From Phocaeicola_A sp036804505 (GTDB taxonomy: Bacteria > Bacteroidota > Bacteroidia > Bacteroidales > Bacteroidaceae): DNA of 64,000 nucleotides. A model generated the notes under the pieces. The model worked only from the letters and a program-made list of their open reading frames with translations, searched no databases and was not told where the DNA came from. The position numbers were made by a program, and so were the translations under genes. Shown here one piece after another: positions 34,777 through 44,095 of the stretch (the first letter of the stretch is position 1; each line of letters starts with the position of its first letter). The stretch is from positions 10,636 to 74,635 of the forward strand of contig DAIRSI010000022.1 of NCBI GenBank assembly GCA_036804505.1. The letters are read 5' to 3'.

Positions 34777-37182
34777 ATGAAAAGATTGATATGGATGTTG
34801 TTCCTTCTTTATTCTTTCGTGGGGTATGCTCAGACAGATCGTAAGGAAGGGCGGATGTCGCAACTGTTTAATTTTGATTGGAAATTCTGCTATGGAGATA
34901 TGGAAGGTGCTCAGAACGTCGGGTACGATGACTCTTCATGGCGTAAATTGGATCTCCCGCATGATTTTCAGATAGAGCAACCTTGGGACCGTTCTGCCGG
35001 AGGAGCACGAGGATTTAAGGCAATGGGTATCGGATGGTATAGAAAGACATTCAAAGCAGATACGAATTGGAAAGGGAAAAAGGTTTTTCTTGATTTCGAA
35101 GGAATTATGCTGACGGGAGAAGTTTGGGTTAACGGGAAGTCCGTGGGAACTGCTGATTATGGTTATTTGGGTCTTGAAACGGAAATAACCAGACTCTTGA
35201 AATATGATGCCGATAATCTCGTGGCTGTCAGGGCATCAACAGGAGAAACCGGCAACTCTCGATGGTATACCGGAGGAGGATTGTTTCGTGATGTTCATTT
35301 GATTGCCAAAGATTCCGTTTCAGTGGCAAGCCATGGAGTATTTGTCACAACATCCAATATATCCGAACGTCATGCAGACATAAATGTGCAGGTTGAGATT
35401 GACGGGCCGCGTGTCATGCGAAAGGATGTCATAATTCAAGCCAAGGTCATATCTCCGCAAGGGAAGGTCGTTTCTGAAACAGAATCTCCTGTCCCGGGGA
35501 TATCCCGACTACAAAAGCTGGAAGTTCAGCTTCCTGTTATGAATATTTCGGATCCCATGTTATGGTCATGTGAATCACCAGCTCTTTATACGGCAGAAAT
35601 CAATCTTGTTAAAGATGGAAACATAATTGATCAGGTGAGCGAACCGTTCGGCATTAGAACTATAGAGTTCTCCAAAGAATTCGGTTTCAAGTTGAACGGA
35701 AAGAAAGTTTTTCTCAAGGGTATAGCCAATCATCATGATTTAGGTGCTGTGGGAGTTGCAGCTTTCGAAACTTCCATTCGTCGTCAATTCACGCAGCTAA
35801 AAAAATTCGGTTATAACCTTGTACGTACTTCACACAATCCATATTCGGAGTCTTTTCTTCGTGAGGCCGACCGTCAGGGATTTCTCATTGTCGATGAATT
35901 GTTCGATAAATGGGGCGGAAATAACTATTGGCCGGGACGTGTTCCTTTTGCTCAATTGTGGTATAAAGCAATCCCTGAGTGGGTGAAGCGTGACCGCAAT
36001 CATCCTTCCGTCATTCTTTGGAGTCTTGGCAATGAACTGCAGATGCGTGAAGATTTGGCAGGCTTTCAGACAAGTGATTGGGGAGTTACTACATATAAGA
36101 TTATGAAGGTTCTCCTTAACCGCTACGATTCAACACGCAGTACAACGGTCGCCATGTTCCCAGCGAGGGCTAATGGCCTGATGAAAAACGAACCCGAATT
36201 TGACGTACAGGTTATAGCGCCTGAACTGGCTACCGTAACGGATGTGTCCAGCTTCAATTACCGCTATATGAACTATAAGCAATATTTGCAGCATAATCCG
36301 GACATGAACATCTTCCAAAGTGAGGCTGCAACCTATGAACTTGCCGCTCCATTCTTTGGCATGAACCGCGATAAAATGATAGGCTTAGCCTATTGGGGAG
36401 CTATAGAATATTGGGGCGAATCAAACGGCTGGCCCAAAAAGGGATGGAACTATTCATTCTTTGACCATGCCTTGAATCCTTATCCTCAGGCTTATTTGAT
36501 AAAGAGTGCATTTGTGGATAATCCTCAGGTCTATATAGGAGTCGTGGATAGTATTGCTGATAAAATAGAATGGAATGATGTGATTGTAGGGCGTATGCCT
36601 TTATCTTCCCATTGGAATCGCAAATCGGGCAGCATCCAGAATCTTTTTACTTATACGAATGCTGACGAGGTGGAACTGCTGGTGAATGGGAAATCTTTAG
36701 GCATAAAGAGAAACAACAAAGAGGACATTCGTCAGCGCAATATGATTTATTGGCAGGATATTCCTTATGGAGATGGCGGAAATGTAGTTGCCATTGCCCG
36801 TAATGATGGGAAAGAAGTTGCCCGTTATCAGTTGAATACGACTGGAAAGGCCGTCGCTTTGAAAATGGAACCGGAAAATATTGCATGGAAAGCGGATGGA
36901 ATGGATTTGCAGTATATCAGAATCCATGCGATAGATTCAAAGGGCAACATTGTGCCGACGACTACCGGAGAAATTTCGCTGGATGTTTCAGGAGAAGCGA
37001 AGTTGATAGCCCTGGATAATGGTGACCATTATACAAATGAACTGTTTTCAGGAAGTAAACGGTCTTTGAACAGAGGATTTGCCATGGCAGTGCTTCGTTC
37101 CAACAGAGCAGGAGGAAAAGTTACTGTAAAAGCTTCTTTACAAGGTTTGAAAAGTGCGAAAGTCACCTTCGTGACTAAGTGA
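34777..37182 (+). CDS. GH2 beta-galactosidase-like hydrolase
   Basis: 801 residues with a signal peptide (MKRLIWMLFLLYSFVGYAQ). Domains: jelly-roll sugar-binding domain (DLPHDFQIEQPWD, VFLDFEGIMLTGEVWVNGK), Ig-like domain, (beta/alpha)8 barrel with the acid/base Glu420 (WSLGNELQM) and nucleophile Glu516 (IFQSEAATYE), then DUF4982-type and further Ig-like domains (GEISLDVSGEAKLIALDNGD). RTSHNPYSESFL is typical of GH2 galactosidases. It is the last gene of the PUL hydrolase unit; galactose-containing pectin side chains would be a fitting target. Confidence 0.9.
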   Translation: MKRLIWMLFLLYSFVGYAQTDRKEGRMSQLFNFDWKFCYGDMEGAQNVGYDDSSWRKLDLPHDFQIEQPWDRSAGGARGFKAMGIGWYRKTFKADTNWKGKKVFLDFEGIMLTGEVWVNGKSVGTADYGYLGLETEITRLLKYDADNLVAVRASTGETGNSRWYTGGGLFRDVHLIAKDSVSVASHGVFVTTSNISERHADINVQVEIDGPRVMRKDVIIQAKVISPQGKVVSETESPVPGISRLQKLEVQLPVMNISDPMLWSCESPALYTAEINLVKDGNIIDQVSEPFGIRTIEFSKEFGFKLNGKKVFLKGIANHHDLGAVGVAAFETSIRRQFTQLKKFGYNLVRTSHNPYSESFLREADRQGFLIVDELFDKWGGNNYWPGRVPFAQLWYKAIPEWVKRDRNHPSVILWSLGNELQMREDLAGFQTSDWGVTTYKIMKVLLNRYDSTRSTTVAMFPARANGLMKNEPEFDVQVIAPELATVTDVSSFNYRYMNYKQYLQHNPDMNIFQSEAATYELAAPFFGMNRDKMIGLAYWGAIEYWGESNGWPKKGWNYSFFDHALNPYPQAYLIKSAFVDNPQVYIGVVDSIADKIEWNDVIVGRMPLSSHWNRKSGSIQNLFTYTNADEVELLVNGKSLGIKRNNKEDIRQRNMIYWQDIPYGDGGNVVAIARNDGKEVARYQLNTTGKAVALKMEPENIAWKADGMDLQYIRIHAIDSKGNIVPTTTGEISLDVSGEAKLIALDNGDHYTNELFSGSKRSLNRGFAMAVLRSNRAGGKVTVKASLQGLKSAKVTFVTK

Positions 37183-37217
37183 TCATATAGGGGGTTATAG
37201 ATAGCTTCTATAAACGG

Positions 37218-37258
37218 AAAGGCCGGTCTGCTTTCGTAAAAGAAAGCAGCCGGCCTTT
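37218..37258. terminator. Terminator between the PUL and fucI
   Basis: Long stem AAAGGCCGG-T-CTGCTTTC / GAAAGCAG-CCGGCCTTT with a 6-nt loop, flanked by A on the left and T on the right. It ends both convergent units. Confidence 0.88.
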
Positions 37259-37280
37259 TAAAATTGTCTGTATCAGAAAA

Positions 37281-39053
37281 TTATTTGTAAATAGGACCGT
37301 AGTTCTTGCAAGCTCTGTAATCAGCTCCTTCTTTATCCATTCCAAATGCATTCCATGCAGCCGGACGGAAAATCTTGTCGTCCTCTACATTGTGCATGCA
37401 TACCGGAATACGGAGAATGGAAGCCATGGTGATCAAGTCAGCTCCAATGTGTCCGTAAGTAATGGCTCCATGGTTGGCTCCCCAATTGTTCATTACGGAA
37501 TAAACATCCTTAAATGCCGGTTTGTCACAGAGACGTGGTACGAACCATGTAGTTGGCCATGTGCGGTCTGTGCGTTCATTAAGGACTTTGAATATTTCAG
37601 GATCGATATCAACCGTCCATCCTTCTGCCAACTGAAGGACAGGACCAAGACCCTTTACCAGATTCATGCGCATCATGGTTACAGGCATGCCTCCCTTGGT
37701 AAGGAAATTGGATGAGAAACCTCCGCCTCTGAAGTAGTCACGACTAGCTGGATACCAGGTTGTAGCTTTCAAACAGTTTTCTACATCAGCTTCTGTCATT
37801 TCCCAAGGTTGTTTCATCATAGGATTACCTTCTGCATCGCGTTCTGCACCTGTACCATCCAGACAAGTAGCTCCGGAGTTAATCAAGTGTATAATACCAT
37901 TTGCTGCTCTGCCTGTGAGTTCTTTACCGGAAACACGTTTCACAGCTTCAGGACTCCAATATGTACGTACATCGGAGAAGATCTGAGGACGTGATGTCAA
38001 CATATGTCCGAAAAGCATGGCAATGCCGTTGCATGCATCATTTTCAGTTGCAAGTACGAAAGCTTCACGGATACCGTTCCAGTCGAAGTTTGTATTCATC
38101 AACGCTTCAGGATAATCTCCGTTTGGATAGAAGTCTGTCCATTGACGCTGTCCTTGGAAACCGGCTGCGATGGCATTGTGTCCGAGAGCTTCTTCCTTGA
38201 ATCCCATTTCTTTCAGTTTCGGATTACCGGTCATCAAGTCGCGCATGATGATCATCATCTTGACGATGAATTTCCAGTCATTGTCTTTTTCCTCGCGGGT
38301 TTTTGCCTTTTCAGGAGAATTGTAGTCATGGCCTTCGTTCACCTTGCAGTATTTTTCAGTCCATGCCATAGCTTTCTTGTATTCGTCCTGATCGAAAATA
38401 CCCAATTCCATACGACGGATGATTTCAGTCAGATCGACTGATTCATTGCGCATGCCCAGATATTCCTGAAAGAATTCAGGGCTGACGATTGAACCGGCAA
38501 TACCCATACATACACTACCCATGGAAAGATAGGATTTACCTCTCATGGTAGCTACAGCCTGTGCTGCACGTGCGAATCTTAATATCTTTTCTGCTACGTC
38601 TTCAGGAATGGAGTTGTCGTCCAGATCCTGAACATCATGACCATAGATACCGAATGCTGGAAGTCCTTTCTGGGCATGAGCTGCCAATACTGCAGCCAAA
38701 TAAACGGCTCCCGGACGTTCTGTTCCGTTGAATCCCCAAACAGCTTTCGGATAGTATGGATTCATGTCCATGGTTTCAGCTCCGTAGCACCAGCATGAGG
38801 TTACTGTGATGGTGGAACCAACACCTTCTCTTTCAAATTTTTCTGCACAGGCAGCACTTTCGGCAACGCGGCCGATTGTTGAATCTGCAATGACACATTC
38901 TACGGGACTTCCGTCTCCGTTTTTAATGTTCTTGCTTATTAATTCCGCTACAGCTTTGGCCAAGCCCATAGTCTTGTCTTCAAGACTTTCACGAACACCA
39001 CCTTGGCGTCCATCAATTGTGGGACGAATCCCGATTTTTGGATATTTGTTCAT
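37281..39053 (-). CDS. fucI: L-fucose isomerase
   Basis: Interconverts L-fucose and L-fuculose (also D-arabinose and D-ribulose) with Mn2+. At 590 residues it matches the usual 591 closely. Visible family stretches: PKIGIRPTIDGRQGGVRES at the N-terminus, CWCYGAETMDMNPYYPKAVWG (in parts), GSVCMGIAGSIVSPEFFQEY and HNVEDDKIFRPAAWNAFGMD (zinc/manganese-site region near the C-terminus). It lies 60 bp downstream of the GntR regulator and is the last gene of that unit. Fuculokinase, aldolase and fucose permease genes are not in the window. Confidence 0.96.
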   Translation of the reverse strand: MNKYPKIGIRPTIDGRQGGVRESLEDKTMGLAKAVAELISKNIKNGDGSPVECVIADSTIGRVAESAACAEKFEREGVGSTITVTSCWCYGAETMDMNPYYPKAVWGFNGTERPGAVYLAAVLAAHAQKGLPAFGIYGHDVQDLDDNSIPEDVAEKILRFARAAQAVATMRGKSYLSMGSVCMGIAGSIVSPEFFQEYLGMRNESVDLTEIIRRMELGIFDQDEYKKAMAWTEKYCKVNEGHDYNSPEKAKTREEKDNDWKFIVKMMIIMRDLMTGNPKLKEMGFKEEALGHNAIAAGFQGQRQWTDFYPNGDYPEALMNTNFDWNGIREAFVLATENDACNGIAMLFGHMLTSRPQIFSDVRTYWSPEAVKRVSGKELTGRAANGIIHLINSGATCLDGTGAERDAEGNPMMKQPWEMTEADVENCLKATTWYPASRDYFRGGGFSSNFLTKGGMPVTMMRMNLVKGLGPVLQLAEGWTVDIDPEIFKVLNERTDRTWPTTWFVPRLCDKPAFKDVYSVMNNWGANHGAITYGHIGADLITMASILRIPVCMHNVEDDKIFRPAAWNAFGMDKEGADYRACKNYGPIYK

Positions 39054-39113
39054 TTCTTATAAATAAATTATATATTAGTTAGTGACAAATTCATACTGAT
39101 CCAAGTTTAATAA

Positions 39114-40109
39114 TTATAGAGACAGTCGTAATCTGATTTCTGTAGGCAGATATTCCTGGATGGATATATTTTCTACAACAAATTTAGCTGCTTTGTACCC
39201 CATCATCTCCCAATTCACTGTCAGAGTGGTGATACCTTCTTCTATGACTTCATAGGAGGGAATATCGTTGTATGCCAAAAGTCCGAAGTCGGTTCCGCAT
39301 TTCAGGCATGCTTCCCTGCCGCTCTTGACTACTTTCACTACATCCTGTTGCTTGATGGCAAAATAGGCATTTCGTTTTTCCACATGCAGATTATCCAAGT
39401 CTTCTACAATTTCGCTTTCCAAATGATAGTCTTTACAAAACTTCAGGAAATAGTCCCGGCTGCTTTGCGGATGCTTCAGTTCTTTGGGAAAAAGCATGAT
39501 GAATTTTCTGTATTTTGAGAAATTATTGTGCAAGGACGCAAGAGCAAGATAGAAATTCTGGTCAAAATCCTGGCAAATATATGAGTATGGTTCTTTTTCG
39601 AATTTTCCGAAATCAAGTAATAGAAGTTTGTTTGCCGGAATCTTTTTCAGTGCCACGGACAATTTTTCATTGTCGAAGTTCATCACAACATATTTATTGT
39701 ATTTGCCTACAGATTCACGGATGATTGTATCGAACAACCTTTGGTTATATTGATGAAAGAGCAAATCCACCTTGTAGTTCTGCGGCAGTTTTTTTATAAA
39801 GCTGTTGTAAAGCGTTTCTTTGAAAGGAGTGTATTGGTCGAGAAGCAGAAGAACTTTGGTGAGATGGTCTGTAACATAATACCCTTTTCCGGGAGTTGAG
39901 TCTATCATCCCTCGTTCGCGCAGATCGTTAAAAGCTTTGAATACGGTATCACGAGAGACCTTATATCTGTCGCTCAGCTGATTGATGGAAGGCAAAGCGT
40001 CTCCCCCCCGAAATTCATTCATTGATATGGCAAGACTTATTTTGTCTGCCAACTGTTGGACTTTCGTTGTCTGGTGTCCGAATTTTAATGAACTATCTGT
40101 TTTTCTCAT
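39114..40109 (-). CDS. GntR-family regulator with sugar-binding domain (FucR-like)
   Basis: 331 residues. N-terminal winged helix of the GntR type (~10-85: AISMNEFRGGDALPSINQLS, YKVSRDTVFKAFNDLRERGM, STPGKGYYV), then a C-terminal periplasmic-binding-protein-like effector domain (~95-331) with VLLLLDQYTPFKETLYNSF and GTDFGLLAYNDIPSYEVIEEG. The layout equals that of FucR of Bacteroides thetaiotaomicron, a fucose-responsive repressor encoded next to fucI, so FucR is the probable identity. Effector assignment is by context. Confidence 0.85.
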   Translation of the reverse strand: MRKTDSSLKFGHQTTKVQQLADKISLAISMNEFRGGDALPSINQLSDRYKVSRDTVFKAFNDLRERGMIDSTPGKGYYVTDHLTKVLLLLDQYTPFKETLYNSFIKKLPQNYKVDLLFHQYNQRLFDTIIRESVGKYNKYVVMNFDNEKLSVALKKIPANKLLLLDFGKFEKEPYSYICQDFDQNFYLALASLHNNFSKYRKFIMLFPKELKHPQSSRDYFLKFCKDYHLESEIVEDLDNLHVEKRNAYFAIKQQDVVKVVKSGREACLKCGTDFGLLAYNDIPSYEVIEEGITTLTVNWEMMGYKAAKFVVENISIQEYLPTEIRLRLSL

Positions 40110-40192
40110 ATTTTTTAGCCGCTAACTGTGCTGAACTGTTCTGAATACAAAGTAAAATATTATTATTGAAAGAATAAACAAATAAGATATGT

Positions 40193-40223
40193 TTTGCAGC
40201 ATTCTTTTTTTTATTTAATTTTG
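40193..40223 (+). promoter_or_regulatory. Promoter of the NCS2 permease gene
   Basis: TTTG (40193-40196) and TAATTTTG (40216-40223) with a 19-bp spacer, 22 bp before the ATG. It is divergent from the GntR gene. Confidence 0.7.
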
Positions 40224-40245
40224 CCAACCAAAAAATTAACTATTT

Positions 40246-41544
40246 ATGAGAATACTTTCGATGTTGGGATATAACCCAAAGACTATGAATGTCCGCACGG
40301 AAATGATGGCGGGACTTACTACTTTTTTGACCATGTCCTATATTTTGGCAGTGAATCCTGACATTCTTTCTGCTGCCCAGATGGATAAAGGTGCTGTATT
40401 TACGGCGACAGCCTTGGCTTCGGCAGTAGGTACACTTATTATGGCTTTTTTGGCAAAAGTACCGTTTGCACTTGCTCCGGGCATGGGTATCAATGCCTTT
40501 TTTGCATTTACGCTTGTACAAAGTATGGGATATACGTGGGAAGAGGCTCTGACCGCAGTTTTTATCGAAGGTATTATTTTCGTCTTGCTTACCATCTGCA
40601 ACATTCGCGAGAAAATAGTTAACAGTGTGCCCGAAACCATCCGCTATGCCATATCCGGAGGTATCGGACTTTTTATCACTTTCATCGGACTCACCAAAAG
40701 CGGCATAATTGTGTCCAGTCAGGCTACATACGTATCTTTGGGAGCTTGGACTCCAACCACGATTCTTGCTTTTGCCGGAATCATTCTGAGTGCTGTTCTC
40801 ATGAAGATGCACATCCGTGGAGCCTTGTTCTATACTATCCTCATCATAACCGTCATCGGAATACCTTTGGGGGTGACAACCATGCCCGATAATTTCATTC
40901 CGGTAGCAGCACCGCATTCCATTGCACCTACTTTTCTTAAATTCGATTTTTCCAATATTTTTTCTTTTAATATGATTGTGATTATTTTCACTTTGGTCTT
41001 TATGGATTTGTTCGATACATTGGGAACCTTGATCGGGGCGGCCGGCAAGTTGGATGCCATCCGTGACGGGAAAGAGGCAAAATATCTCAAACCAGCCCTT
41101 CTTTCCGATTCATTGGCTACGGTGGCAGGTGCCATCTTCGGAACAAGTACGGTGACTACTTTTGTGGAAAGTACCACAGGTATTGCCGAAGGGGGACGAT
41201 CGGGGCTGACTTCCGTGGTTACTGCACTCTTGTTTTTGGTTGCTCTTTTCTTTTCTCCAGTCTTTCTGCTTATACCGAGTGCGGCGACGACATGTGCCTT
41301 GGTTATCGTAGGAGTATTGATGATGGAATCTATTATCAGAATCGATTTCAGTGACATCACGGAGTCGCTTCCGGCCTTTCTCACGATTGTGATGATGCCG
41401 CTATGCTATTCCATTGCCGAAGGTATCGTGATGGGTATGTTGAGTTTCGTGTTCTTGAAGATGCTCACGGGGCAATGGCGTAAGGTTTCCATTACTATGT
41501 ATATTTTAGCCGTACTGTTCATTTTGCATTATATTTTCAGATAA
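40246..41544 (+). CDS. NCS2 family purine permease (AzgA/PbuG type)
   Basis: 432 residues with 12-14 membrane segments. Family motifs are TEMMAGLTTFLTMSYILAVNP at the N-terminus (in parts), the AxxxGMGINAFFAF segment, and TVTTFVESTTGIAEGGRSGLTS in the second repeat (in parts). This points to the AzgA/PbuG branch that imports adenine, guanine or hypoxanthine rather than to the uracil branch. It is first in a two-gene unit with the B3/4 protein. Confidence 0.88.
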   Translation: MRILSMLGYNPKTMNVRTEMMAGLTTFLTMSYILAVNPDILSAAQMDKGAVFTATALASAVGTLIMAFLAKVPFALAPGMGINAFFAFTLVQSMGYTWEEALTAVFIEGIIFVLLTICNIREKIVNSVPETIRYAISGGIGLFITFIGLTKSGIIVSSQATYVSLGAWTPTTILAFAGIILSAVLMKMHIRGALFYTILIITVIGIPLGVTTMPDNFIPVAAPHSIAPTFLKFDFSNIFSFNMIVIIFTLVFMDLFDTLGTLIGAAGKLDAIRDGKEAKYLKPALLSDSLATVAGAIFGTSTVTTFVESTTGIAEGGRSGLTSVVTALLFLVALFFSPVFLLIPSAATTCALVIVGVLMMESIIRIDFSDITESLPAFLTIVMMPLCYSIAEGIVMGMLSFVFLKMLTGQWRKVSITMYILAVLFILHYIFR

Positions 41545-41546
41545 AG

Positions 41547-42209
41547 ATGTTGAAAGTTAGAATTTCCGAAGAGATTAAGGCGGCGTGCCCTGATTATACT
41601 GTGGCCGTATTGACGGCCGTAGTTCACAATTCGCCTTATAGTGAAGGACTGTGGAATGAAATAAATCAATTGACCGATGAATACAGAAAGAAGTACACAG
41701 TTGATTCCATCAAGGAAATGCGTACCATTCAGGCCACTCGTGAGGCTTATAAAAAATGTGGCAAGGATCCTAGCCGTTACCGGCCAGCTGCCGAAGCGCT
41801 TTGCCGTCGTATCTTGAAAGGCAATGAGTTATATAAAGTGGATACTGTGGTTGATTTGGTGAATGCCGTGTCTATGGAGAGTGGCTTTTCCATCGGGGCT
41901 TTTGATGCCGATAAGGTGCAGGGTGATACCATTACTTATGGAATCGGCAAGGAAGGAGAGCCTTATGAAGGAATAGGGCGAGGCGAATTGAATATTCAAG
42001 GGCTTCCCGTGTGGAGAGATGCCGTTGGCGGATTCGGTACTCCTACGAGTGACCATGAACGCACCAAACTTTCAGTTGATACCACTCGTCTGCTTGTAAC
42101 CATCAATAGCTATGACGGTTCCACAGGCCTTCAAGATGCTGTGGATTATATGACGCTTCTGCTGGTAAGATATGCAGCAGCAAAGGACATTCATTGCATC
42201 GTGTATTGA
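41547..42209 (+). CDS. B3/B4 tRNA-binding-domain protein
   Basis: 220 residues, all one B3/4 domain as found in the beta subunit of phenylalanyl-tRNA synthetase. Typical are TREAYKKCGKDPSRYRPAAEAL, VDTVVDLVNAVSMESGFSIGAFD and the glycine-rich GIGRGELNIQGLPVWRDAVG. Free-standing B3/4 proteins may edit mis-charged tRNA; this is not certain for this member. It starts 2 bp after the permease gene. Confidence 0.88.
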   Translation: MLKVRISEEIKAACPDYTVAVLTAVVHNSPYSEGLWNEINQLTDEYRKKYTVDSIKEMRTIQATREAYKKCGKDPSRYRPAAEALCRRILKGNELYKVDTVVDLVNAVSMESGFSIGAFDADKVQGDTITYGIGKEGEPYEGIGRGELNIQGLPVWRDAVGGFGTPTSDHERTKLSVDTTRLLVTINSYDGSTGLQDAVDYMTLLLVRYAAAKDIHCIVY

Positions 42210-42424
42210 TTCTCAGCAACAAGATTTCTTTAACCATAATATTCTGATTATCAGGAGAGGTTGTCGATGGAGGTTTTATGAGTGTTTAAACACTGTCCAA
42301 TTAGTTATTCACCTGTTTTTGTATAAGCAATATTTAGTTTTCTTGTAGCGAGAAGAAAACTCTATCATTGCAATGGAAAAGCTGAACATTCCTGAGAATT
42401 GTTTAAAATAGTTCGTGACTGACG
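42210..42424. other. Intergenic stretch between convergent genes, with palindromes
   Basis: No gene is seen. It holds two perfect palindromes, CTGATTATCAG (42244-42254) and AGTGTTTAAACACT (42281-42294), and a hairpin GTTTTCTT / AAGAAAAC (42337-42344 with 42353-42360). Confidence 0.55.
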
Positions 42425-42463
42425 AAAAAAAAGAGCGGATAACCTTCACAGGCTTTCCGCTCC
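42425..42463 (-). terminator. Terminator of the TonB receptor-lipoprotein unit
   Basis: Read on the minus strand: stem GGAGCGGA / TCCGCTC around a ~16-nt loop, followed by eight T. It lies 97 bp after the lipoprotein stop. Confidence 0.8.
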
Positions 42464-42559
42464 TTAAATTACTGTGTAATTTTAGAACAAACTGTGTTAT
42501 TTTATGTTTTCAAATGTCGGTGTTTTGTGTTACAATCCTGTTACATTCGTATGACATTT

Positions 42560-44071
42560 TTAGTAAGCGGCATTTTCCGGGTCAAATTCTGTCCATCCAT
42601 CCGTCCATGTATCTCCGGCATTCAAAGCACCAATGTAGCTCACTTTGCTGAACCAACTGGTAAGCATGCTGTTGCTGAATGAAGCGGCTGTGAGTAGCGG
42701 ACTCCCTGACTGTGGCATGTAATTGGCTCCCGTTTTGCCGGTTTTTCCTGTAAGTAAGAGAGCGGATGCTGTTTTCACGGCATTGCCTGTCTGTGCAATG
42801 AAAAAATCATGCGAGAAGGAATTCTTCGTGGTGTCGAATGTCTTTGTTGTGTATTTGTACAGATTGTCTTGATAAACTTTGTTTGCATCACTGCCAAGTA
42901 GGGTCATATCAGCCATCCAGATGTTCTGAAGCTGCGATTCTTTTCCGACGATAGTCTGTGTATTCCCTTTTTCTCCATCAAGGATGATTCCAATCGGGAA
43001 TCCTATGGCCACTGTGTTGAAACAGTTTAGACGACTGCTTCGCCGTATGTGCATGGCTGCCTGGAATTTCCCGAGGGCCGAGCCGTTGTTGGGGTAAACG
43101 CTTCCGCCGTTGATATAAGCACTGTTGTTGACAAAATCGCTTGACTGACCAATAGGACCTACAAAGGTGATGTTGCTGAATACAGCGGTTGTATAAGGTG
43201 AAACTGCAGAACCGTCCGCACAGTTATCACTTTCGAAACCGTTGCTTTGTGATTGGTCGGCAATTCTAGGGTCACGGATGGCAAGTCCGAACTGAACTTT
43301 TCCGCTGAAACCGTTGTCTGTATCGAAATCGTCGTCCCAACCTCTGTAGGCAACCAGATATTTACAGTTCACTGTACCTCCGAACCATTCGAAAGAATCA
43401 TCATTGCTGTAGGATACCTGTACGTGGTCTATTTGGGTTCCGCTGCCTACAGAACCCAAAGTCAATCCGTTTATTTCCTGATCGGTGGCAAAAGGATATC
43501 CGGCAAATTCTATTCTTACGTAACTCAGAACTCCCGAATTGTCCGAATCATCTGTTCCTCCATGTTTTGTACGGGGACCGCCTTCAATCTGCATTTCTGT
43601 CTGGTTATTATGTGCTTTTCCGCAGAGAATGATACCTCCCCAGTCACCTGGCTTGCGGTTGCCTGCAGATTGTGCCGATGTGAAAACAATCGGAGCGTTG
43701 GCCGTACCTTGAGCAATCAGTTTTCCTCCACGTTCCACTATAATGGCCGCTTTTGTGGTTTTGTCTCCTTTAATGACAGTTCCCGGTTCAATGGTCAGCG
43801 TGGCTCCGTTGGCAATGTACACCCAGCCTTTAAGCATATAGGTCCCCTTTTTCAAGGTTTGGTTGCCGTTGAAGACAAACTCTTGGTCTCCATTGCCGAT
43901 TATGTTATTATCGAAAAGCAAGTTGTCGCATGCTTTTAATCCCCCGTCTGTGCTCCAATGGTATGTTGGAGTGGCTGGGCTAGTGTTGTCATTACTGCTG
44001 CTGCAAGCTGTCAGGCTTGTCATTGTCATGGTTGCCATGAAGAGGTAACCGATTAACATCTCATTTTTCAT
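42560..44071 (-). CDS. Beta-helix surface lipoprotein paired with a TonB receptor
   Basis: 503 residues. Signal peptide with lipobox LTAC (Cys ~23, followed by SSSNDNTSPAT). The body has GTYMLKGWVYIANGATLTIEPGTVI (in parts) near the start, then GGKLIAQGTANAPIVFTSAQ and GSGTQIDHVQVSYSNDDSFEWFGG; these are features of right-handed beta-helix proteins, in some databases mislabelled multidrug transporter. No enzyme site is recognised. It lies 24 bp downstream of the TonB receptor and is probably its substrate-binding partner. The substrate is unknown. Confidence 0.8.
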   Translation of the reverse strand: MKNEMLIGYLFMATMTMTSLTACSSSNDNTSPATPTYHWSTDGGLKACDNLLFDNNIIGNGDQEFVFNGNQTLKKGTYMLKGWVYIANGATLTIEPGTVIKGDKTTKAAIIVERGGKLIAQGTANAPIVFTSAQSAGNRKPGDWGGIILCGKAHNNQTEMQIEGGPRTKHGGTDDSDNSGVLSYVRIEFAGYPFATDQEINGLTLGSVGSGTQIDHVQVSYSNDDSFEWFGGTVNCKYLVAYRGWDDDFDTDNGFSGKVQFGLAIRDPRIADQSQSNGFESDNCADGSAVSPYTTAVFSNITFVGPIGQSSDFVNNSAYINGGSVYPNNGSALGKFQAAMHIRRSSRLNCFNTVAIGFPIGIILDGEKGNTQTIVGKESQLQNIWMADMTLLGSDANKVYQDNLYKYTTKTFDTTKNSFSHDFFIAQTGNAVKTASALLLTGKTGKTGANYMPQSGSPLLTAASFSNSMLTSWFSKVSYIGALNAGDTWTDGWTEFDPENAAY

Positions 44072-44095
44072 TTTCTTTTTACTTTAAATTAAAAA

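Noticed and set aside
42415..42651. 78-codon plus-strand frame
   Set aside because: It covers the terminator and the 3' end of the convergent lipoprotein gene; no motif.
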